Source: Fibrobacter sp. UWB10
GTDB lineage: Bacteria > Fibrobacterota > Fibrobacteria > Fibrobacterales > Fibrobacteraceae
Length of the DNA: 64,000 nucleotides
Assembly (NCBI RefSeq): GCF_900182935.1
Contig: NZ_FXUE01000007.1
Span: forward strand, 62,001 to 126,000
Direction: 5' to 3'
How positions within the stretch are numbered: the stretch's first letter is position 1; each line of letters opens with the position of its first letter. Positions 1 to 7,403 of this stretch are shown piece after piece. The notes beneath the pieces are model-generated. The model did no database searches. It saw nothing but the letters and a program-made list of their open reading frames with translations, and was not told the DNA's origin. The position numbers and the translations under genes are program-made.

Positions 1-1
1 A

Positions 2-274
2 TCGACCGTTTCCAAAAACAATAAAGAATGGCACAGGGAAGACAAGACACTAGAAAACTTCAAGAAATACCGTAAGAGGCCTAGCGAAAATTCTATTGCG
101 CAACTTACTGATTTCTACAATTTCTTGCTTTCGTTCAAAGGCGATATCATTCCGCCGTCAAAAAGAATTCCAAAAGAAAAGCATCCCCTGGGTTCGGAGA
201 CGCTTGTCAGTTTCTTGAGAAAAAAATCTGCAATGATTCAAATTCCAAAGGACTTATCAGAAGACGATTCCTAA
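2..274 (+). CDS. 3' end of a gene cut by the window start, unknown function
   Basis: An open frame runs without a stop from base 2 to TAA at 272-274 (90 codons). The peptide is rich in Lys, Arg and Ser and ends in the acidic LSEDDS. I recognise no domain. The start lies outside the window, so length and family cannot be judged. Its last four bases overlap the end of the minus-strand gene 271-591, so the two are convergent and abutting. Confidence 0.5.
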   Translation, partial: STVSKNNKEWHREDKTLENFKKYRKRPSENSIAQLTDFYNFLLSFKGDIIPPSKRIPKEKHPLGSETLVSFLRKKSAMIQIPKDLSEDDS

Positions 275-591
275 GCTTCGTCAGAGTTAGAGGTTTCGCT
301 TTCAGACGTATTGGGCCGTGCCACGTGGACATCATAATAGCAGTTTCGGATTTCGGTAATCAGCAAATCAATCTGATCTAACTGGTGCGGAATCCGACGA
401 ATCTTTTTGCGTTCCCGTTCAACCTTCCGTCCATATTCATGATTCATCTTTTGAAGCGCAGAATCGAAATCTCTTTTCAGCAAATAATACCGAGCTGCAA
501 ACCACGTTGCTGTCGCAGTCAATGCAATAAAAAGCAAAAACACAAAAATAGCTTCTGCAGAGATTGTCGAAGGGACGAAGTAGTCATTCAT
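271..591 (-). CDS. small membrane-anchored protein, unknown
   Basis: This encodes 106 residues. A single hydrophobic segment (about residues 12-33, rich in Ala, Phe and Leu) is followed by a basic, probably helical region (KRDFDSALQKMNHEYGRKVE) and an acidic Ser/Thr tail. It would be an inner-membrane protein with a cytoplasmic helical part. It is the last gene of a minus-strand set 1337-271 that begins behind the structured leader at 1361-1450. No strong Shine-Dalgarno is visible before the ATG. I do not recognise a family. Confidence 0.6.
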   Translation of the reverse strand: MNDYFVPSTISAEAIFVFLLFIALTATATWFAARYYLLKRDFDSALQKMNHEYGRKVERERKKIRRIPHQLDQIDLLITEIRNCYYDVHVARPNTSESETSNSDEA

Positions 592-645
592 GTTTGAAAC
601 ACTCTGTTAAAGGTCTTCTCTAGTTCAATATAACAAAAGATTGCC

Positions 646-993
646 TTATATGCTTCTTCCGCTTTTTCGAATCTCAGCTCTTACGGATTCCGCAATTATC
701 TTACAATTATCATTGTGAGCTTTAAAAACAATCCAATCCGTTGGTCCCTTAAAACACGTATCAACAATTCCTGTTGCGCGATGCGCCAAATGCTTACAAA
801 GGCACACGATAACACCAAAATCTCTCATGTGTGTGCCATTCCATAACGCACGTAATTTTGAACACGATTTAGCATTACGTTCAACAAGAATTTGCCGGAC
901 TACATACCCCAATTCTTTTTCAAGCGCTTTCTTTTTCGAAGCATTGCCGCCAACTAAGATGATATCAATGCTATCCTTCAAATAATCATTCAT
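646..993 (-). CDS. hypothetical protein with DUF2325-like features (weak)
   Basis: This encodes 115 residues from the ATG at 993. That start is chosen because AAGGAG lies 8 bases upstream; an ATG at 999 is too close to it, and the ATG at 1026 overlaps the preceding gene. The N-terminus (SIDIILVGGNASKKKALEKE) looks like the first strand and Gly loop of a small Rossmann-like fold. The middle has conserved-looking Cys and His (VIVCLCKHLAHRATG), which recalls DUF2325, where a central Asp/Cys-His region follows a VGG strand. This is only a resemblance. It is the second gene of the operon 1337-271. Confidence 0.55.
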   Translation of the reverse strand: MNDYLKDSIDIILVGGNASKKKALEKELGYVVRQILVERNAKSCSKLRALWNGTHMRDFGVIVCLCKHLAHRATGIVDTCFKGPTDWIVFKAHNDNCKIIAESVRAEIRKSGRSI

Positions 994-1019
994 AACCATT
1001 TCTCCTTTATAGCTCGTTA

Positions 1020-1337
1020 TTAGCATTCATGCCCCAAAAAGACAACGTTCCTGAGGCCAATATCAGCTCTAAGCTGCTTGACGGCCTGGTGACGGTAAAC
1101 GCCCTTGATATAGCGATAGGGCTCTGCCGAGAAAAAGACCCTTTCGCCCCTTTTGAACGAAACTCCGTTCAGACTAAAATTGCTATCCTGAATCCATACA
1201 TGGTCCGTCAGCGAATTGCCCTGTTCGTCCATAACATTCGTCAAGACCGCAACCATCTTGTTGCTAGCAGTCATGCTAATGCGGCCAAAATTGGCGCTGT
1301 AAGAATGACGGGTGAGTGTACTGCCGAGATTTCTCAT
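1020..1337 (-). CDS. small OB-like hypothetical protein, first gene of an accessory operon
   Basis: This encodes 105 residues. AAGGA lies before the ATG at 1337 and the structured leader (1361-1450) ends 24 bases upstream. The core has the pattern TDHVWI...F...KRGERVFFSAEPYRYIKG. I associate this pattern with a common small beta-barrel family (DHxW, then G-D/E-x-V/I-x-F, then Y-x-K-G) thought to be OB-like; that is memory of a pattern, not a search. The start lies behind the same leader that precedes the helicase gene, which suggests co-regulation with it. Confidence 0.6.
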   Translation of the reverse strand: MRNLGSTLTRHSYSANFGRISMTASNKMVAVLTNVMDEQGNSLTDHVWIQDSNFSLNGVSFKRGERVFFSAEPYRYIKGVYRHQAVKQLRADIGLRNVVFLGHEC

Positions 1338-1360
1338 AATTCTGTCCTTTTTTTGTTGTG

Positions 1361-1450
1361 ACCGCGACTGCGGAAGTTTTAAAGGTAAGGGGTTTCCCCC
1401 TTACGATTACAGATTTAGATTTTGGTTCAGGGACAAAACGGGACAAAAAG
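1361..1450 (-). repeat. structured leader repeat, copy 1 (upstream of the 105-aa gene)
   Basis: About 90 bases nearly identical to 4957-5048. The first 20 bases (on plus) are identical and the last ~48 nearly so. Both copies have a CCGC-GACT-GCGG stem-loop (1362-1373 here) and a second stem. In this copy the second stem is GTAAGGGG (1385-1392) with CCCCTTAC (1397-1404). In copy 2 the stem bases differ but still pair. Two TTTGTCCC blocks 10-11 bases apart (minus strand, 1430-1450) look like operator half-sites or part of the promoter. It lies directly between the terminator of the helicase operon and the next operon. Confidence 0.75.
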
Positions 1451-1472
1451 AAGGGGGTTATTTTGCCCCCTT
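1446..1472 (-). terminator. rho-independent terminator of the helicase operon
   Basis: On the minus strand AAGGGGG pairs with CCCCCTT around an 8-base loop and is followed by CTTTTTG. The stop codon of the 49-aa ORF (TAA, 1458-1460) lies inside the loop, so termination of translation and transcription coincide. The T-tract overlaps the first bases of leader copy 1. Confidence 0.75.
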
Positions 1473-1607
1473 GAAGAGCCTGCTTGTCGGATTCTTCTGA
1501 ATCGATCGATTCTTTTGAACCGCAAGGTACTGCTTGTTAAAACCACTAGTACCCTTGTTAGCGTTCTTCTGGTTTGCGTGATTGTCACGCGGCGAGAGTT
1601 TGGACAT
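1458..1607 (-). CDS. 49-residue basic, Asn-rich peptide at the end of the helicase operon
   Basis: ATG at 1605-1607 has AAGGAG six bases upstream and the frame closes at TAA 1458. The product is 49 residues, strongly basic and rich in Asn, Gln and Lys (starts MSKLSPRDNHANQKN; ends RLFKGAK). The ORF begins 20 bases after the stop of the 225-aa gene and ends within the operon terminator, so it fits the transcript exactly. It has no hydrophobic segment. It could be a nucleic-acid-binding or regulatory peptide. No family is recognised. Confidence 0.65.
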   Translation of the reverse strand: MSKLSPRDNHANQKNANKGTSGFNKQYLAVQKNRSIQKNPTSRLFKGAK

Positions 1608-1627
1608 AGAAGTCTCCTTGTTAAGGT

Positions 1628-2305
1628 TTAAAATCCGTTGTCTTCGTCATCATCATCGTCCATGAGGTACGACTTGAGTTCATCATCAATTTGGAAGGTC
1701 ACTTCGAAGGACGCAAGCGATCTCAAAGCAGGCGTTCCAAAAACCTTGACCATACCATTCGACTTCAAGTCTGCCTTGAACTCCATCTTGGTATAGGTGG
1801 AGCAGAACGTCTTGCCAGTAGACACAAGTTTGGTCTTATCGGAACAGACCGTCAGGTTCTCCATGTTCTTGCCATATTCCTCCGGAATTTCCTCGGGGTC
1901 ATTCTTGGCGTTATCATACCAAGAGTCAGGAACAGGCTGGACATCAAGGATATAAGGCATATCCCCCATCGGATTCCATAGGGTCAGAAGGAAGGCACCT
2001 TTCAGCCCCTGCCAAACATTCCCCGATTCCATGGTTTTTAAGCCAGTGGATGTCAGTTCATAGCCGTTCTGCTTATCGTAAGCAAGTAAGCCCTGCGCTT
2101 TGAAAAAGAAGAGGATGTTCTTGACGGCGGCCCTACGGGCCTCGCCGTTGTCGCAGAAGAGGTCGCGACAAATATCCACCTCGTTGGCGTGCGGGTGTTC
2201 TACGATGTACTTGAGGAACGGGCAGATCCACAAGTTCTTCCTGAGGGCGCTGATTTCGCCCTTCATGATGCGGAAAGAGAGGTTGCTCTCGAGATTGAGT
2301 TTCAT
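1628..2305 (-). CDS. winged-helix partner protein of the SF1 helicase
   Basis: This encodes 225 residues, starting 18 bases after the helicase stop with AAAGGA before the ATG. Residues ~28-95 read as a winged helix: helices around PFLKYIVEHPHANEVDICRD and AAVKNILFFFKAQGLL, then a wing with YELTSTGLKTME. The second half is predicted alpha/beta and ends in an acidic run (DDDDDEDNGF). Acidic tails of this kind often mimic nucleic acid or dock on a basic partner. The tight spacing makes it a likely subunit of the helicase complex. The overall plan (winged helix, then mixed fold, next to a helicase) repeats in the gene at 6408-7403. Confidence 0.75.
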   Translation of the reverse strand: MKLNLESNLSFRIMKGEISALRKNLWICPFLKYIVEHPHANEVDICRDLFCDNGEARRAAVKNILFFFKAQGLLAYDKQNGYELTSTGLKTMESGNVWQGLKGAFLLTLWNPMGDMPYILDVQPVPDSWYDNAKNDPEEIPEEYGKNMENLTVCSDKTKLVSTGKTFCSTYTKMEFKADLKSNGMVKVFGTPALRSLASFEVTFQIDDELKSYLMDDDDDEDNGF

Positions 2306-2323
2306 AGTTAGTCCTTTGATGAA

Positions 2324-4912
2324 TTAAAGGTTATGGGTTACATTCTTGAGTTTTTGGACAATGCGGCCAAGTGCCCCCTGGCCCTTGCTCATAGCACGCC
2401 AATTGCCAACATGCACCATCATGTAGCGGGCGCGAGTGATAGCAACGTTCAGGCGGTTCGGGGCACTGATGAAGCAGGTCGCAACCTGGTTGCTGTAGCT
2501 GAGGAATACGATGTCCGCTTCGTGCCCCTGGAAGGAGTCTACGGAACCCACGCTGAACGTCACGAACTTCGAACTATCCTTGAACACGCGCAGGCAAACG
2601 GCCTTCAATTCCTCGGCCTGTTCCTTGTAGAACGAAAGGACCGCGACAGACCACTTTTCGACCTTCCCACTTTTCTCATCCTTCTTGGGCTTTGCCTTCG
2701 CGAAATCGCGGAACTTTTCTAGTTCCTTTTCAATCCATGCCTGCTCCTTCTTGTTGCGGTTCTTGTGGTCACAGCGTCCCTTGATGTTCTCCCAATGCAC
2801 ATGCTGCTTACCAAAACGGCGGTACGACCATTCGCGTTTACCTTCCATATGCTCGGAACGCATCGCCATACCATCATAGAACTCGTCGGAAGCGAGTTGC
2901 GCAATCTGCTGATGACTGCGGTGCTGGTAAGAAAGCTTGACACAGCGCTCATCGAGCATCTTCTCAGGAATTCCACGGAAAAGAGCAAGATCCCTATATT
3001 CACCGTAACCTCTGCTAAGGAGTTCCATACACGAAGGCAGGTAAATCTGTTCAAAGATGCGGATGCGCTTCTTGCAAGCTTCCTTGTCCCCTTCGGGAAT
3101 CAGTTGGTCCACTTCTTCTTTCAAGCGGGTGAGCGTACTCTTGTCGGCGTTCACGTCATTGTCGCGTTGTTCGAACATGCGAATCAATCTCCACGAAATT
3201 TCGTCGTGCCATTCCTTGGGATCGTTCTCATCAAAGCGTTCAAAGAGCTTCTCGCGATTGTAACGTGCAGCCGCCACCCATTCCTGCATACCTTCTTCGT
3301 GAAGAATACGCCCAGTATTCTTATCACGAGCCACACGTATGGTGGTAACGCGGGGTGCAATCAGGTCGCGTTTTTCCTTGAGCGATGGCAGGGTCCCCAC
3401 AATAACGGTGGCATAGGGCAAGACATCATCATACTCGGACTTGTCGGCATCGGCAAAGAGGATATCATACTTCTTTGCATACCGCTTGTACCAATAAGCA
3501 TCCATTTCAGATTCCTTCTCCACCAGCACCACAGTCTGACGCATCTGCTTGCCGGCAGACATCAGTAACGAATCCGAAGCCACAGTGTATTCACGTTCCT
3601 TATCAGAATCATCTGGGTAACAAATCTGCAGGTTCTCCGCCAAGTCATCATCACTCACGTATGGCGGCAACTGCTGGATATCACCCACGATAATCCAATG
3701 ATTGCACAGGCACGCCGGAACCAGGAATTCCTGAATAGTGGTCTTGGAAGCCTCATCGAGAATCAGGTAGTCGAACGGCGGCTCGTCAGAACCCTTCAAA
3801 CTCAACTGCCTCATCACTTCAAGAGACGCCCCAAAAGTGGTGCCCGCAACAATGGGCGTGTTCTCCTGAAGGAATTCATACAACAGCAGGTTATCCTTGA
3901 CATCGCTATGTTCCAAAAGTTCCTGCTGGACTGCGGTACGCTTGTCTTCGGGAATCCTCTTCAAGCGTTCCTGAAGAGCCTTAGCCTCCGTCTTCATAAA
4001 AGGCTTGCCGTTAATAAACTTCTTGGCATCATTGCTAATGTTGGGATTGTCTTCGCAACCATAACGTTTGACGCAGGCAAGGTCCAAGTGGTCCTTCAGT
4101 TTTTCCAAGATATTGTCGACAGCCACATTGGTAGAGGCAACAAGCAAAATGCGCTTGCCTCGCTTTACCAGCTGGATAATAAGCTCGATAATGGCGGTAG
4201 TTTTGCCAGAACCAGGAGGCCCAACCTTGATGGTGAAATCCGGAGTAGAGAGCGCATTGCATACAAACTTACGTTGTTCACTATTGCCCGGACGATTGTT
4301 ATCCTTAAGGATGTAGTAATCGTCATCGGCTAGTTCAACAGGCGTATAGCTCGGGAGATCCAATTCTTCCTTCTGCATAATACTATTGAGGGCCTGGGGA
4401 ATAATTGCGGGAATGTTATAGAACGATTCGAAATTATTCACCTCACTGCGGGCAGCCACTCCTAAGTCTCCATGCACACCACTGACATGCTCCATTGCTG
4501 CGATTTCAGCAGCCATCGGGATAGTGGAAGGCGGAATGCATAAGATGTGCCCCTCCTTGATGTGCTCCTTCATCCAGAAGTAGACCGTCTTCTTTCCAGT
4601 ATCCTTATCCACTTCAAAGGTAAGGTTCGTCAGCACAATCAAGTTCTTAGGCTCAAGATCCACCCTAGGCACTTTGTTTTCGGGCACCATATACACACGG
4701 GCGGAAGAAACGCCCTTCTTGACAGCCTGAATGAAGGTATTCTGAATGTCCTCGAACTTGGCATTGGTACGCTTCGATTCGGTCATCACGTACTTAAGAC
4801 CACTATCATCTTTTCCCAGGAATTTTCCTTCGAAAAGGGTGGTCTGAAAGCCATTGAGTCGGAGTTCGATTTCCTTCTCGATGGCATGGAGATAATTCTT
4901 AGTAGTACACAT
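2324..4912 (-). CDS. SF1B (Upf1/DNA2-like) helicase with a large insertion
   Basis: This encodes 862 residues, start preceded by AGGAGGA. The helicase motifs are intact: Q-motif region ~210-216, Walker A GPPGSGKT 231-238, motif Ia around STNVAVDN 260-267, Walker B DEAS 386-389, motif III GDIQQLPP 410-417, motif IV SYQHRSH 661-667, motif V VDSFQGHEADIV, motif VI NVAITRAR 822-829. It therefore should translocate on single-stranded DNA or RNA with ATP hydrolysis. Residues 1-200 are a separate N-terminal domain without a recognised family. About 230 residues between motifs III and IV form an unusually long insertion with Rossmann-like strands. It heads an operon with a winged-helix protein and a 49-aa peptide, behind leader copy 2. 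Defence use is inferred from context. Confidence 0.85.
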   Translation of the reverse strand: MCTTKNYLHAIEKEIELRLNGFQTTLFEGKFLGKDDSGLKYVMTESKRTNAKFEDIQNTFIQAVKKGVSSARVYMVPENKVPRVDLEPKNLIVLTNLTFEVDKDTGKKTVYFWMKEHIKEGHILCIPPSTIPMAAEIAAMEHVSGVHGDLGVAARSEVNNFESFYNIPAIIPQALNSIMQKEELDLPSYTPVELADDDYYILKDNNRPGNSEQRKFVCNALSTPDFTIKVGPPGSGKTTAIIELIIQLVKRGKRILLVASTNVAVDNILEKLKDHLDLACVKRYGCEDNPNISNDAKKFINGKPFMKTEAKALQERLKRIPEDKRTAVQQELLEHSDVKDNLLLYEFLQENTPIVAGTTFGASLEVMRQLSLKGSDEPPFDYLILDEASKTTIQEFLVPACLCNHWIIVGDIQQLPPYVSDDDLAENLQICYPDDSDKEREYTVASDSLLMSAGKQMRQTVVLVEKESEMDAYWYKRYAKKYDILFADADKSEYDDVLPYATVIVGTLPSLKEKRDLIAPRVTTIRVARDKNTGRILHEEGMQEWVAAARYNREKLFERFDENDPKEWHDEISWRLIRMFEQRDNDVNADKSTLTRLKEEVDQLIPEGDKEACKKRIRIFEQIYLPSCMELLSRGYGEYRDLALFRGIPEKMLDERCVKLSYQHRSHQQIAQLASDEFYDGMAMRSEHMEGKREWSYRRFGKQHVHWENIKGRCDHKNRNKKEQAWIEKELEKFRDFAKAKPKKDEKSGKVEKWSVAVLSFYKEQAEELKAVCLRVFKDSSKFVTFSVGSVDSFQGHEADIVFLSYSNQVATCFISAPNRLNVAITRARYMMVHVGNWRAMSKGQGALGRIVQKLKNVTHNL

Positions 4913-4956
4913 AGTATAGTCCTCCTAGTCAAATGAAAGGCAAACTGTTTTTTCGT

Positions 4957-5048
4957 ACCGCGACTGCGGAAGTTTTTAGCGTTCGGGGCGTTTCCCCTTA
5001 ACGATTACAGATTTAGATTTTGGTTTCGGGACAAACCGGGACAAAAAG
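4957..5048 (-). repeat. structured leader repeat, copy 2 (upstream of the helicase)
   Basis: Second copy of the leader at 1361-1450. The CCGC/GCGG stem-loop is unchanged. The second stem is GTT-GGGG pairing CCCC-AAC, where copy 1 has GTAA-GGGG/CCCC-TTAC, so paired positions changed together. The two TTTGTCCC blocks are retained at 5027-5048. It ends 45 bases before the helicase ATG, consistent with a promoter plus 5' untranslated leader. Confidence 0.75.
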
Positions 5049-5161
5049 CGCTTCTCAAAAATTGCCGTTTTTAGGCTAAAATCGCCATTTTATGCAATAG
5101 CTTGAATTTTTTACAACTATTTTTTACATTAGAGTCTGATATAAAGACAAAGGGCCTATAA

Positions 5162-5650
5162 ATGACCGACGACGTTACCGAATGGCGAAAGTTGCGCAAC
5201 GAGCTCGACGACATGTTGAAAGCTCGCGAAATGAAGTACGCCGACGCCGTTAGGAAATACTACAGCAAAAACCCGAAAGACGCTAGCGAAAAAAAGTCAT
5301 CTCGCAAAAAAATCATCAGCAAAAATATGTCAAGAGAAGACGAATTCTCGTATGACAACAGCGTCGAAAAAAAATACTGGAAAAACCGCCCTAAAAATGA
5401 AACTGACCTTGCCAACGACAAACCCGCAGATAATCGAATTATCCCAGCAATCATCTTCTTTGAAAAACTGAAAAAATTTATTCTCTCCCTAGAATGCCAG
5501 AAACCAGAACAATGGCTAGTAGAAAACGATTATCAATATTTTTTAGATAAAGTCAGAAAAGAAGTCATTCCTAATGTCAAGAAACAAATGGAAGATGAAC
5601 AGTATCAGCTAAAAAAAGATGAAAACGGAATGGACGAATTCGATTTCTAA
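5162..5650 (+). CDS. charged hypothetical protein, first of a plus-strand pair in the island
   Basis: This encodes 162 residues, with AAAGGG seven bases before the ATG. It is very rich in Lys, Asp and Glu, with an N-terminal helix (EWRKLRNELDDMLKAREMK), a basic low-complexity centre and a C-terminal helical part (WLVENDYQYFLDKVRKEV). No membrane segment is present and no family is recognised. It is followed after 16 bases by a lipoprotein gene, so the two are probably one transcript lying between the two helicase operons. Confidence 0.7.
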   Translation: MTDDVTEWRKLRNELDDMLKAREMKYADAVRKYYSKNPKDASEKKSSRKKIISKNMSREDEFSYDNSVEKKYWKNRPKNETDLANDKPADNRIIPAIIFFEKLKKFILSLECQKPEQWLVENDYQYFLDKVRKEVIPNVKKQMEDEQYQLKKDENGMDEFDF

Positions 5651-5666
5651 AATCCAAGGAATAACT

Positions 5667-6365
5667 ATGAAAAAGATTTTCTATGCATTAATGGCCCTAA
5701 TGATTTTTGTATTCGCATCGTGTTCTAAAGAAGATGCCAAGGAAAACACGGTCTGTTTCGCACAATGTCTCCTCGCCAAAGAACACGGCCAAAATTTTGC
5801 CCAAAACAACAATGAAGAACAATCTATTATAGACGAAAAACTGAATCTTATTCTTAGAGGCATGGGTAAGCAAGATTCTATTTTGAATATTTTAGGAGCG
5901 GAACTTGCCTCAGCAAACAAACAACAAGACTCTACAACGCCCAATAGCAACTGCGTAACACAAGAAGCCCCCACAGACATGCCCCATATCAACAGCGAGA
6001 CGCAAGTGGCCGAACCGGCGCCAGAACCGATGCCAGAACAAACACCCTTCGCAGATGCAGAAGAAACTTACGACGACAAAATTCCTGAAATCAGAGAAAA
6101 GAAGAGTAATTTCGAAGAACAAGCTATATCAGGAACAATCGGTGCTGTTCTCGGAGCAGCAGGCGGATTTATGGCCGCCCAAAAAATGGGCTGCAAAAGG
6201 CTTGAAGTTCTTATCGAATACAAATTAATGCAGGTATGCATTAATAGTTGCGGCTACAATACAGAAAGAAAATGTAGCGATGCCATCATGAATATGCTCT
6301 GCAAAGAAAAACTAGAGGAAGACGAAATCGAACAACGCGCTCGTTCTTGTGATATCAGGCGTTAA
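5667..6365 (+). CDS. lipoprotein with a Gly-zipper segment
   Basis: This encodes 232 residues from the ATG at 5667; AAGGA lies six bases upstream. An earlier in-frame ATG at 5619 overlaps the previous gene and would hide the signal peptide. The N-terminus MKKIFYALMALMIFVFASCS is a lipoprotein signal with lipobox FASC. A Pro/Glu/Thr-rich stretch follows, then a glycine-zipper hydrophobic segment (GTIGAVLGAAGGFMAAQ, ~residues 157-173), then a Cys-rich C-terminus with about six Cys. Gly zippers pack in membranes or form pores; here it could couple the envelope to the cytoplasmic helicase genes beside it, but that is inference. It is convergent with the gene at 6408. Confidence 0.75.
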   Translation: MKKIFYALMALMIFVFASCSKEDAKENTVCFAQCLLAKEHGQNFAQNNNEEQSIIDEKLNLILRGMGKQDSILNILGAELASANKQQDSTTPNSNCVTQEAPTDMPHINSETQVAEPAPEPMPEQTPFADAEETYDDKIPEIREKKSNFEEQAISGTIGAVLGAAGGFMAAQKMGCKRLEVLIEYKLMQVCINSCGYNTERKCSDAIMNMLCKEKLEEDEIEQRARSCDIRR

Positions 6366-6407
6366 GAAGTGCTTTTTTGGGACATCTAGTTCAAAAAAGT
6401 AAAGGCT

Positions 6408-7403
6408 TTAAAATTTTCTAGTCTTTTTTCTCATTTTTTGCATTCTCGCCAAAATCGCGGCATCAGGCTTAAAAAGGCTTTTTAACGAGGTCTTTGTTGT
6501 GGGATCACTTAAAATATTGGATTCCATTTTTGGCAAATATTCTTCCAAATCACCGCGATTTTTCTGATAGTAGTTAGTTACAATTTTAGATAATTTTTCT
6601 TCAAGGGCAAATTTTTTATCAAATTTTTTCACAGAAAAACTTAATTGTCGAATATCGACTTTGATATCACTCTTATTAGTATCACTAATGAAAATGAGTG
6701 CTAAAAAGCGAATGTTTCTTTTGTATTGTTTAAGTTTATTATCGGCAAAATCATAAAATGTTTTCTCTTTAAATTGGCTATTGAAGAATATACTAAAATC
6801 ACTTCGTTTGCTGACTAGCGCACCATAAGAGGGATTGTTTTGATGTTCTATAGTTATGACATCTTTTTCTGTCTTTTCTTTTTTATGCGTCTGAATTAAT
6901 TTATAACCAGAAAAAGCGTTAGTTTTCCCTTCACTAGCTTTATCTATGGGTTTGCTTGGATCAAAAAATTCATTATTCATGTCATTTTTGATAAAGTCAA
7001 ATCGGTCAAGCATTAAAAATTCGAATTCTTCTGTTTCAGTCTTTTTCGCTTTGGACTTTTTATTCATAAAATTTTTTCCATCCAAAGTGACTTCCAATGT
7101 ATCATTGGCTGTTTCTTTAATGAATCTGTTTTTTAAGAGATAATGAAATTGAATATTGACAAAGCAATCCTCTTCTATTCCAAGAAAATTGAATATTTCG
7201 GAGTATGTATTAATCCCACTATCAATTAATTCTAGGAGAACGTGACTAAATCTATCGACTTCAACATCTTTTTCTACAATGACATTCTGTTTACATTCCC
7301 AAAAAGGCAAGTCAATCTCAAGAATTTCAGCAAGAAAAAAGTTTTCAGTTCGATAATCATCTTTATGAATACGCCAGGTATTTTGTTTTATGCTATCATG
7401 CAT
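6408..7403 (-). CDS. winged-helix partner of the pseudokinase-helicase
   Basis: This encodes 331 residues. The start at 7403 is chosen because GGAGG lies just upstream and the ATG overlaps the helicase stop (ATGCATGA), which implies translational coupling. Residues ~55-115 look like a winged helix (VLLELIDSGINTYSEIFNFL, then LLKNRFIKE and a wing). The remaining ~200 residues are Lys/Phe-rich alpha/beta (RFLALIFISDTNKSD) without a recognised family. The last part is basic. The same order (helicase, then winged-helix partner) occurs at 4912-1628. Base composition is much more AT-rich than the genes after 11 kb. Confidence 0.7.
   Translation of the reverse strand: MHDSIKQNTWRIHKDDYRTENFFLAEILEIDLPFWECKQNVIVEKDVEVDRFSHVLLELIDSGINTYSEIFNFLGIEEDCFVNIQFHYLLKNRFIKETANDTLEVTLDGKNFMNKKSKAKKTETEEFEFLMLDRFDFIKNDMNNEFFDPSKPIDKASEGKTNAFSGYKLIQTHKKEKTEKDVITIEHQNNPSYGALVSKRSDFSIFFNSQFKEKTFYDFADNKLKQYKRNIRFLALIFISDTNKSDIKVDIRQLSFSVKKFDKKFALEEKLSKIVTNYYQKNRGDLEEYLPKMESNILSDPTTKTSLKSLFKPDAAILARMQKMRKKTRKF

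Noticed and set aside
1312-1631. Two plus-strand frames over the leader repeat
   Set aside because: No ribosome sites; they run against the terminator, the repeat and the well-placed 49-aa minus-strand ORF.
2324-4912. Toprim-like residues (VLVEKESE ... FADADKSE) in the helicase insertion
   Set aside because: The Glu-to-DxD spacing is only ~23 residues, far shorter than in Toprim domains, and the surrounding pattern does not fit.
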